NCBI RefSeq assembly: GCF_004136315.1
Contig: NZ_CP029562.1
Coordinates: 3,178,501-3,242,500, forward strand
Length of the DNA stretch: 64,000 nt
DNA from: Mesorhizobium sp. Pch-S
Lineage (GTDB): Bacteria; Pseudomonadota; Alphaproteobacteria; Rhizobiales; Rhizobiaceae
Direction of reading: 5' to 3'
The translations under genes were made by a program, and so were the position numbers. Positions 1-5,832 of the stretch are shown piece by piece (within the stretch, counting starts at the first letter, position 1; the number at the start of each line of letters is the position of its first letter). The notes under the pieces were generated by a model. It saw nothing but the letters and a program-made list of their open reading frames with translations. It did not search any database and was not told where the DNA came from.

Positions 1-441
1 GTCTTCGATGATGAGGATATCGGTAGCGACCTGACGGGAAATCTCATTGCTCGCCTCGACGAGAAGTTCGGTGAAGCGATCTTCTCCGATGCCCAGGACC
101 TCGGCGGCTTCTGTCTCGCTGAAGCCTTCGACTGCAACCAGCAGGAAAGCCTGGCGCGGCAGCGGCGCAAGCGCGTCAAGATTGGCGGCCGCGCGTTCCT
201 CCCAACCGGTCGGCTCGTCGCCCTTCGGAACGCGGATTGCGACGGATGTGAAGAGTTTCGCGAAGATCTTGTAGAGCGCGATGCGATCGGAGGAACTTTC
301 GGGGAAGATCGACGTGTCTGCGATGATCGCCTCGAGCATCGTCGCCACCATGGCATCGCCGCTGTGCTGGGAACCGGAGACAGCGCGGGCAAACCTGCGC
401 AGATAAGGAAGATGCGGCGCGATAGTGGCGGACAAACCCAT
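1..441 (-). CDS. phyR: General stress response regulator PhyR (3' part cut by window edge)
   Basis: The 147 residues in the window form the sigma-like N-terminal domain of PhyR. They start MGLSATIAPHLPYLRRFARA and contain the region-4-like stretch LPRQAFLLVAVEGFSETEAAEVLG. The last residues, ATDILIIED, are the first strand and acidic residues of the C-terminal receiver domain, which continues off the left edge. PhyR is an anti-anti-sigma factor: when phosphorylated it binds NepR and frees EcfG (family knowledge). It lies divergent from nepR-ecfG and has its own EcfG-type promoter at 512-536. The start is the ATG at 441-439. Identity is nearly certain from sequence and context. Confidence 0.95.
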   Translation of the reverse strand, partial: MGLSATIAPHLPYLRRFARAVSGSQHSGDAMVATMLEAIIADTSIFPESSSDRIALYKIFAKLFTSVAIRVPKGDEPTGWEERAAANLDALAPLPRQAFLLVAVEGFSETEAAEVLGIGEDRFTELLVEASNEISRQVATDILIIED

Positions 442-511
442 GACAAACGGCTCCCTCGGATGGCGTCTCTAGACTGTAACAGATAGAAGTATACATATAC
501 CCGGGACAACG

Positions 512-536
512 AACGTTTCCGTCATGAAAAAGTTCC
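512..536 (-). promoter_or_regulatory. EcfG-dependent promoter of phyR
   Basis: On the minus strand this reads GGAAC (536-532), a 16-base spacer, then CGTT (515-512). This is the full EcfG/sigma-EcfG consensus GGAAC-N16/17-CGTT. It points at phyR, about 70 bases upstream of its start codon, so the regulator is probably under positive feedback from EcfG. Confidence 0.85.
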
Positions 537-544
537 ACCATGGC

Positions 545-569
545 GGAACCATTGTCCAGGGGATACGTT
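545..569 (+). promoter_or_regulatory. EcfG-dependent promoter of nepR-ecfG
   Basis: GGAAC (545-549), 16 bases, CGTT (566-569): a perfect EcfG consensus pointing at nepR, about 80 bases upstream of its ATG. It lies 8 bases from the equally perfect phyR promoter on the other strand, so the two holoenzyme sites are back to back. Confidence 0.87.
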
Positions 570-649
570 ACGAGCCAACCAAGCGAATGGATGAACGGTA
601 GCTTGTTGGATCAAGCCGAAAACAGCTCGGGGGACTGGACAAAAGGCGA

Positions 650-841
650 ATGAAGGACACCACCAAGACTGGCGCCGGCGTGCGCCAGGCCGGTTCTGCC
701 GACGCGCTCGGCACCAACTCTGAAATCGGCCGCAAACTCAAGCAATATTACGATGAACTCGTCTCGGACGAAGTTCCGGATCGCTTTGCCCAGTTGCTGG
801 CGCAACTGGAGCAGGTCGAGCCAGGGCGCAAGAAGGACTGA
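650..841 (+). CDS. nepR: Anti-sigma factor NepR
   Basis: A 63-residue protein with the NepR signature in its second half: IGRKLKQYYDELVSDEVPDR followed by FAQLLAQLEQ. NepR holds EcfG inactive until phosphorylated PhyR sequesters it. The length suits the family, which is a short two-helix core with a disordered N-terminus. The ATG at 650 follows AAGGCGA. The stop is 3 bases before the ecfG start, so the two are co-transcribed and probably translationally coupled. Regulation is by the EcfG promoter at 545-569. Confidence 0.95.
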   Translation: MKDTTKTGAGVRQAGSADALGTNSEIGRKLKQYYDELVSDEVPDRFAQLLAQLEQVEPGRKKD

Positions 842-844
842 CGC

Positions 845-1393
845 ATGTCCGCATCCGAGGGCTTTCGGACCGACCTGCTCGGCGCCATTCCAAGTCTGCG
901 TGCCTTTGCCGTATCGCTGACCCAGAATGCCGACCGCGCCGACGACCTTGTCCAGGAGACCCTGGTCAAGGCCTGGGACAAGCAGGACAGTTTTCAACTG
1001 GGCACCAACCTCAAGGCATGGCTTTTCACCATCCTGCGCAACGAATTCTATTCGCAGATGCGCAAGCGCGGCCGCGAGGTCCAGGACAGTGATGGCATCA
1101 TGACCGCGCGTCTTGCCATCCACCCATCCCAGCACGGGCAGCTGGATCTCAAGGATTTCCGGGCAGCGCTGGAACAGTTGCCGGAGGATCAGCGCGAAGC
1201 GATCATCCTGATCGGCGCGTCCGGGTTCTCCTATGAGGAAGCGGCGGAGATCTGCGGCTGCGCCGTCGGTACCATCAAGAGCCGCGTCAGCAGGGCCCGT
1301 ACCCGGTTGCAGGAAATCCTTCAGATCTCCGGAGATGAAGATTTCGGCCCTGATGCGATTTCTGCCCAGGTGACGGGATCGTCCGTCCTTTGA
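845..1393 (+). CDS. ecfG: General stress response ECF sigma factor EcfG
   Basis: 182 residues. Region 2 spans about residues 10-75, with the DDLVQETLVKAWDKQDSFQ helix and then LKAWLFTILRNEFYSQMRK. Region 4 spans about 100-160, with LPEDQREAIILIGASGFSYE, AAEICGCAVGTIKSRVSRAR and RLQEIL. This is the ECF15/EcfG type, defined also by its nepR and phyR neighbours. It directs RNA polymerase to GGAAC-N16/17-CGTT promoters, three of which (one imperfect) lie in this locus. The C-terminal tail after region 4 is short. Co-transcribed with nepR. Confidence 0.95.
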   Translation: MSASEGFRTDLLGAIPSLRAFAVSLTQNADRADDLVQETLVKAWDKQDSFQLGTNLKAWLFTILRNEFYSQMRKRGREVQDSDGIMTARLAIHPSQHGQLDLKDFRAALEQLPEDQREAIILIGASGFSYEEAAEICGCAVGTIKSRVSRARTRLQEILQISGDEDFGPDAISAQVTGSSVL

Positions 1394-1441
1394 AGGCCGC
1401 GGCCTTTGCGGCTGGACGGGAGTGTCAAAACCATTTTCAAT

Positions 1442-1466
1442 GGAACCGGCCGTTTGTGAACGGGTT
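1442..1466 (+). promoter_or_regulatory. Probable EcfG promoter of the DUF883/holin pair
   Basis: GGAAC (1442-1446), 16 bases, GGTT (1463-1466). Only the first base of the -10 element differs from the EcfG consensus CGTT. It lies about 50 bases upstream of the DUF883 gene and just after ecfG, so stress control of that pair is likely. The mismatch keeps the confidence moderate. Confidence 0.6.
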
Positions 1467-1513
1467 GAGATGATGTCGGGCGTGTTGGCTCGGCAAAATG
1501 CAAGGAGTTCAGT

Positions 1514-1840
1514 ATGGCCAAAACCACGGACAAGATCAGCGCAACCGCCAAGTCCACCGAGGATCTGGAGGCCGATATCCGCCAATTGCAGGCCGATATC
1601 GCAAAACTGACCCAACAACTGGCCCAGACCGGTGAGCATGGGCTTGGCGCTGCGCGCCGCGCTGCGGCACAGGGTGCGGAGCATCTGCGTGAACGGGGTG
1701 AGGCGGCAATGGAAAAGCTGCGCGGCAACGCGCACGACATCGAGGACCAGGTCGCTGCCACGGTGCGTGAGAAACCGATGACGTCCCTCGCGGTGGCCGC
1801 AGGCGTCGGCTTCCTTTTCGCTCTTCTGTCCCGGCGTTGA
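1514..1840 (+). CDS. DUF883 family membrane-anchored protein (ElaB/YqjD-like)
   Basis: 108 residues. A helical, charged region (about 10-85) carries coiled-coil heptads (LEADIRQLQADIAKLTQQL). It is followed by the DUF883 C-terminal motif EKPMTSLAVAAGVGFLFALL, a single membrane helix ending in RR. In enterobacteria YqjD/ElaB anchor to the inner membrane and bind ribosomes in stationary phase; whether this holds in rhizobia is not known. It overlaps the next gene by 4 bases, matching the yqjD-yqjE pairing, and has an EcfG-like promoter upstream. Confidence 0.85.
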   Translation: MAKTTDKISATAKSTEDLEADIRQLQADIAKLTQQLAQTGEHGLGAARRAAAQGAEHLRERGEAAMEKLRGNAHDIEDQVAATVREKPMTSLAVAAGVGFLFALLSRR

Positions 1841-2337
1841 GTTTCGGGCGGCACGTGGGACCGCTGGCCTCCCTTCTGATAAGCCTCGTGACCGGTGAGG
1901 CAGGCACCGTCGCCCGGAATATCCGTGGCGCGGCGATCGCCTATGGGATCGCTCTGCTTGCCGCGTTGGCGGGCGTGAGTTTCCTGTTGCTGGCAGCCTA
2001 TCTCTGGGCTGCGGCACGATTTGGCGCGATCAATGCGGCACTCGGCTTTGGAGTGGGGTTCCTCGTGTTGGCCGGTATCGTCGTCCTGATCTACCGCCTG
2101 ACTGCGAAAAAACGTGCGCGTCGTCGCGCCGAGCGCCGCAAGAGCGATTTCACGGCACTTGCGATCGCCGCGAGCATCGCCGCGCTGCCGGAGTTGCTGC
2201 GCAGCAAGGAGGGTCTGGGAGCTCTCCTCGGCCCGCTTGCAGCATTCCTTGCCTATGCTGTCTATCGGGAAAATTCGCCCAAGCCGGATGCAGGAGGGGC
2301 GGGGGAGGAAACGCCTAATCCCGACGTTTCAACCTGA
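1837..2337 (+). CDS. Phage holin family / YqjE-like membrane protein
   Basis: 166 residues starting at a TTG (1837) that overlaps the DUF883 stop as TTGA, so it is translationally coupled. There are two long hydrophobic segments (about 30-60 and 65-90), a very basic stretch (TAKKRARRRAERRKSD), a third weaker hydrophobic segment near 120-145, and an acidic tail. The layout matches the holin-superfamily III / YqjE type that commonly follows a DUF883 gene. Despite the Pfam name there is no phage context here. A cell-envelope stress role is inferred from its position in the EcfG locus. Confidence 0.75.
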   Translation: MSFGRHVGPLASLLISLVTGEAGTVARNIRGAAIAYGIALLAALAGVSFLLLAAYLWAAARFGAINAALGFGVGFLVLAGIVVLIYRLTAKKRARRRAERRKSDFTALAIAASIAALPELLRSKEGLGALLGPLAAFLAYAVYRENSPKPDAGGAGEETPNPDVST

Positions 2338-2482
2338 CTTGTAATGGTGAACGATGGCTGCTCCATTGTTCACAATCAGAGCACAGTCCATTCTGTCTTC
2401 GCTGTCTTTGCCTGTGCCGGTCGCACGCTCATATTGGCGTCGAGAGCGGCCAAGGGGCCGCGCCGGAGAGAAAGGGCAAATC

Positions 2483-3415
2483 ATGCTTACCCAGATCAAA
2501 GGCCTGCATCACGTCACTTCCATGGCTGCGGATGCACGCCAGAACAATGATTTCTTCACGCAGAAGCTTGGCCTGCGCAGGGTCAAGAAGACGGTCAATT
2601 TCGACGCACCGGACGTCTATCATCTCTACTACGCGGATGAGTTCGGCACGCCGGGCTCGGTGATGACCTATTTCCCGTTCCCCAATATTGGCAAGGGTCG
2701 CCAGGGCGTTGGCGAGGTGGGAACCACGGTGTTCTCTGTGCCCGAAGGTACGCTGCCTTACTGGCAACGGCATTTTGCGGATCAGGGCGTCGCCGGGGTC
2801 ATGGCCGAGGAGACTTTCGGCCAGAAACGGTTGAAGTTCTCGGGACCTGATGGCGATGGCTTCGCGCTGGTCGAAGACAAGGCGGATGGCCGTGCTCCCT
2901 GGCTCAAGGGCGGGGTGCCCGGAGACGAGGCGATTCGCGGATTTCATTCCGTATCGATGCGGCTGAAGGACGGCGCCGCTACCGAAGAACTGCTCACGTT
3001 CATGGGCTATGAAGAGCTCGACCGCGCCGGCAACGTAACCAGGATGGCGCTGAAGAACGGCAATGGTGCCGATGTCATCGATATCGAAACGCTGCCGGCG
3101 GCTTCATTCGCCGGGCTGGGCGCCGGTTCGGTACATCACGTGGCCTTCGCCGTCGAGGACCGTGCCGCGCAACTCGAAGTCCGCAAAGCGCTGATGGATA
3201 CGGGCTACCAGGTGACACCGGTGATCGACCGTGACTATTTCTGGGCGATCTATTTCCGTACTCCGGGCGGCGTGCTGTTCGAAGTGGCGACCAACGAACC
3301 CGGTTTCGACAGGGATGAAGATACCGCGCATCTCGGCGAGGCGCTGAAGCTGCCTGCGCAGCACCAGCACCTGCGGCCCTATCTCGAGAAGCACCTGCAG
3401 CCTCTGGAGAGCTGA
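2483..3415 (+). CDS. Ring-cleaving dioxygenase, MhqO-like VOC protein
   Basis: 310 residues with two vicinal-oxygen-chelate halves. The first opens with IKGLHHVTSMAADARQNNDF and the second with IRGFHSVSMRLKD, with a further metal-site region at VHHVAFAVEDRAAQ and GGVLFEVATNEPGF near the C-terminus. Conserved His and Glu residues in LHHVT, HHVAF and LFEVA are the probable Fe ligands. MhqO/LinE-type enzymes open hydroquinone-like rings. The ATG at 2483 follows GAGAAAGGG; an in-frame upstream extension to 2354 lacks family sequence. The MhqD-like hydrolase follows, as in mhqOD, which suggests quinone detoxification. Confidence 0.82.
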   Translation: MLTQIKGLHHVTSMAADARQNNDFFTQKLGLRRVKKTVNFDAPDVYHLYYADEFGTPGSVMTYFPFPNIGKGRQGVGEVGTTVFSVPEGTLPYWQRHFADQGVAGVMAEETFGQKRLKFSGPDGDGFALVEDKADGRAPWLKGGVPGDEAIRGFHSVSMRLKDGAATEELLTFMGYEELDRAGNVTRMALKNGNGADVIDIETLPAASFAGLGAGSVHHVAFAVEDRAAQLEVRKALMDTGYQVTPVIDRDYFWAIYFRTPGGVLFEVATNEPGFDRDEDTAHLGEALKLPAQHQHLRPYLEKHLQPLES

Positions 3416-3424
3416 AGGAACGAT

Positions 3425-3446
3425 CCCCGCCGCTGTCGCGGCGGGG
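3425..3446 (+). other. Stem-loop between dioxygenase and hydrolase genes
   Basis: CCCCGCCGC - TGTC - GCGGCGGGG: a perfect 9-bp stem with a 4-base loop and no following T-tract. It may stabilise or attenuate the message between the two genes. It is not a canonical intrinsic terminator. Confidence 0.6.
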
Positions 3447-3475
3447 GGCGCCGAAATGTGGACAAGGAGGTCGGA

Positions 3476-4099
3476 ATGTCGAGTAGTTCTTATATCCATG
3501 AGATTTTGCCGGGCGCTCCGCGCGGCCCGATGCTGTTCGTCTTCCATGGAACAGGCGGAGATGAGCGCCAGTTCTTGGCTTTCGGGCGAGAGCTGTTGCC
3601 AACCGCGACGATCGTATCACCCCGCGGCGATGTGTCGGAGTTCGGCGCGGCGCGGTTTTTTCGCCGCACCGGCGAAGGTGTCTACGATATGGACGATCTG
3701 GCCCGGGCGACCGCCAAGATGGCCGATTTCGTTCAGTCGCATATCTCGGCGGTGCAGCCATCGGCGGTGTTCGGGCTGGGTTATTCCAATGGAGCCAACA
3801 TCCTGGCGTCGCTGGTCTTCGAGCAGCCGAATCTGTTCGATGCCGCGGTGTTGATGCACCCGCTGATCCCGTTCGAGCCGCAGGTGAACGGTAGTCTCGC
3901 AGAGAGCCACATCCTCATCACCGCCGGCCGGCGCGATCCCATCTGTCCACCTAACCTCACCAGCCGGCTCGACGCCTATTTGCGCGCGGCAGGTGCAGAT
4001 GTCACAGTGGAATGGCACGAGGGCGGCCACGAGGTGCGGCCGAACGAGATCGAAGCGGCGAGGCGGCTTTTCGCCGCCGAGCCTGTGAAAGGAGCATAG
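3476..4099 (+). CDS. Alpha/beta hydrolase, phospholipase/carboxylesterase type (MhqD-like)
   Basis: 207 residues. The nucleophile elbow GLGYSNG places Ser104, with Asp154 in GRRDPICPP and His185 in HEGGHEVRP completing the triad. FVFHGTGGDE near the N-terminus is the oxyanion-hole strand. This is the carboxylesterase/phospholipase family that includes MhqD and YpfH. The ATG at 3476 has AAGGAGG 6 bases upstream, so it is preferred over the in-frame ATG at 3458. It follows the dioxygenase and likely processes a ring-cleavage product or related ester (inference). Confidence 0.85.
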   Translation: MSSSSYIHEILPGAPRGPMLFVFHGTGGDERQFLAFGRELLPTATIVSPRGDVSEFGAARFFRRTGEGVYDMDDLARATAKMADFVQSHISAVQPSAVFGLGYSNGANILASLVFEQPNLFDAAVLMHPLIPFEPQVNGSLAESHILITAGRRDPICPPNLTSRLDAYLRAAGADVTVEWHEGGHEVRPNEIEAARRLFAAEPVKGA

Positions 4100-4101
4100 C
4101 C

Positions 4102-4401
4102 ATGGTCGAAGCGTTGCCCGAGATCGAACTCGAAGATCATGGCTCCAAGGGACGCTACGTGCTGCGTGGCGCTGGCGGCGCCGAAGCCGAGATGACGTTC
4201 ACCAAGGTCGGTGAACACAGGATCATCATCGACCACACCGAGGTTCCGGATGCATTTCGTGGGCAGGGTGCAGGTCTCAGGCTGGTGACACGGGCCGTTG
4301 AGGATGCGCGCGCTTCGCAAAAGAAGATCATTCCGCTTTGTCCGTTTGCGGCAGCGCAGTTTCGTCGCCATGCGGAATGGGCTGATGTTCTTGCCACATA
4401 G
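4102..4401 (+). CDS. Small GNAT-fold N-acetyltransferase
   Basis: 99 residues of the short acetyltransferase type (Acetyltransf_CG-like). VPDAFRGQGAGLRLVTRAVE is the acetyl-CoA binding motif A, and KIIPLCPFAAAQFRRHAEW is the characteristic C-terminal block with Cys. The substrate is unknown. It starts 2 bases after the hydrolase stop with AAAGGAG upstream, so it belongs to the same transcription unit. Confidence 0.85.
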   Translation: MVEALPEIELEDHGSKGRYVLRGAGGAEAEMTFTKVGEHRIIIDHTEVPDAFRGQGAGLRLVTRAVEDARASQKKIIPLCPFAAAQFRRHAEWADVLAT

Positions 4402-4456
4402 GACCCCATATCGTTCGCCTCAACGAATTTTGACGTGGATTTGAGATCTCTGTCGC

Positions 4457-4482
4457 GTAACAAATCGCCATGTCGACGCGAA
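4457..4482 (+). promoter_or_regulatory. Likely autoregulatory ECF promoter
   Basis: GTAACA (4457-4462), 16 bases, CGAA (4479-4482). From memory, Caulobacter SigF, the founder of the ECF16 group, uses GTAACC-N16-CGAA, which this matches at 9 of 10 bases with the same spacing. It lies directly upstream of the ECF gene, as expected for autoregulation. Confidence 0.6.
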
Positions 4483-4501
4483 CACTCCAGGAGCGGTGCC
4501 T

Positions 4502-5038
4502 GTGGCGGGCATGAATGAAGCCGAGCTTGCCCGCCTGATGCGGGCGGCCACCGCAGGCGATGAGAAAGCCTATGCCGAGTTCCTGCGCGGAACCGCAGCG
4601 ATCGTTCGCGGCTTTGCGCGGCGCAAGATCGTGCAGGGCGGTGTCGATCCCGAGGATGTCGTGCAGGAGACTTTGCTGGCCATTCATCTCAAGCGGCATA
4701 CCTGGCGTCAGGATGCGCCGATCCTGCCGTGGATCTACGCCATCGCCCGCTTCAAGCTGATCGATGCTTTTCGCCGTCGTGGTCGACACATCGAAGTGGC
4801 TGTGGATGATTTTGCCGAAACGCTGGCCGAACCGGAGCAGGAAACGGTCAGCGAACGCGACATGGGTCGCGCGCTCGACAGTCTGCCTCCAGGGCAGCGT
4901 TCGGTGGTGTCATCGATTTCCGTCGATGGCCATTCGATCGGCGAGACGGCGAAAAAGCTCGGCATGAATGAGACGGCGGTACGGGTGGCGTTGCATCGTG
5001 GGCTGGCGGCCATCGCCAAGCGGTTCGCGCGAGGCTGA
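4502..5038 (+). CDS. ECF sigma factor, SigF/ECF16-like
   Basis: About 178 residues. Region 2 is AYAEFLRGTAAIVRGFARRK with VDPEDVVQETLLAIHLKRHT and ILPWIYAIARFKLIDAFRRR. Region 4 is LPPGQRSVVSSISVDGHSIG with GMNETAVRVALHRGLAAIAK. Pairing with a downstream NrsF/DUF1109 membrane anti-sigma is the hallmark of ECF16. In Caulobacter that pair answers chromate, cadmium and oxidative stress (family knowledge). The start is uncertain: GTG 4502 is best spaced from AGGAG at 4489-4493, with ATG 4511 an alternative. Confidence 0.88.
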   Translation: MAGMNEAELARLMRAATAGDEKAYAEFLRGTAAIVRGFARRKIVQGGVDPEDVVQETLLAIHLKRHTWRQDAPILPWIYAIARFKLIDAFRRRGRHIEVAVDDFAETLAEPEQETVSERDMGRALDSLPPGQRSVVSSISVDGHSIGETAKKLGMNETAVRVALHRGLAAIAKRFARG

Positions 5039-5039
5039 G

Positions 5040-5678
5040 ATGAACACGGACGAATTGATCAAGACGCTGGGCGCTGATGTCAAAACGACGGCCATGCCGC
5101 TTGGCAGGATGTGGCTTGTCGTGCTGGCATTTGCGGCGGTCGCCGCAGCCGCCGTGTTCTTCATGACGATCGGCATGCGGCCCGATTTCATGCAGGCGAT
5201 GCAGACGATCCGCTTCCTCTTCAAGTTCGTCTTCACGATCACCCTGGCAATCACCGCTTTCCTGGCGCTGCGGATGCTGGCAATGCCGGGGGCACCGGCA
5301 GGCAGATATGGCCGCTGGCTGCTGGTCGCGCCATTCCTCATGGCTGCCGCCGTCGTTCTTGAATTGTTTGCGATGCCGTCGAGCGACTGGGGTAAACGTC
5401 TCGTGGGCAACAATATGATGATCTGCCTGTCGTTCATCCCGTTGATCGGTCTTGTTCCTCTTGCAGCTCTCCTGGTTGCCTTGAAACAGGCTGCGCCCAC
5501 GAGGCCGGCCCTGTCAGGCGCGGTCGCGGGATTGCTGGCCGGTGCCCTGGCGGCCACGTTTTATGCGGCACACTGCACGGACGACTCTCCGCTGTTCGTG
5601 GCGACCTGGTACAGTCTGGCCATTGCTGCCCTGGGCGGGATCGGAGCGCTGGCCGGCCGCTTTTTCCTGCGTTGGTAA
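5040..5678 (+). CDS. NrsF family (DUF1109) membrane anti-sigma factor
   Basis: 212 residues with a short cytoplasmic N-terminus (MNTDELIKTLGADVKTTAMP) and six hydrophobic segments, at about 22-42, 57-77, 90-112, 120-145, 155-175 and 183-205. This is the DUF1109/NrsF layout. The protein holds the upstream ECF factor at the membrane and releases it on stress; in Caulobacter two Cys residues are needed for sensing. One Cys is clear here (AAHCTDD, about residue 178). It starts 1 base after the sigma stop and is co-transcribed. The partner role rests on adjacency plus family. Confidence 0.86.
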   Translation: MNTDELIKTLGADVKTTAMPLGRMWLVVLAFAAVAAAAVFFMTIGMRPDFMQAMQTIRFLFKFVFTITLAITAFLALRMLAMPGAPAGRYGRWLLVAPFLMAAAVVLELFAMPSSDWGKRLVGNNMMICLSFIPLIGLVPLAALLVALKQAAPTRPALSGAVAGLLAGALAATFYAAHCTDDSPLFVATWYSLAIAALGGIGALAGRFFLRW

Positions 5679-5810
5679 AGCGGAAGATAAAACAGTGAAA
5701 TCTTATAGATGCAGACTGTTGCGCGGTTGCTTCACGACACCTTTAAATGGTGGACGCGCCCTCTATGCAATCATTGCTTAAATGAGATACTCCATAGTGG
5801 AGGTGAAGGG

Positions 5811-5828
5811 ATGCGCCTAGGTAGATAA
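5811..5828 (+). CDS. Possible five-codon leader ORF upstream of the cyclase
   Basis: ATG CGC CTA GGT AGA TAA follows a strong Shine-Dalgarno, GGAGGTGAAGGG. Its stop ends 4 bases before the GTG start of the MASE1-GGDEF gene, which has no good ribosome site of its own. The two frames differ. The arrangement suggests translational coupling of the cyclase to a leader peptide (MRLGR). Whether it is translated is inferred from sequence only. Confidence 0.4.
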   Translation: MRLGR

Positions 5829-5832
5829 CGTT

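Noticed and set aside
611..2017. 468-codon minus-strand frame opposite nepR, ecfG and the DUF883 gene
   Set aside because: Antisense shadow of recognised genes; no independent start or motif.
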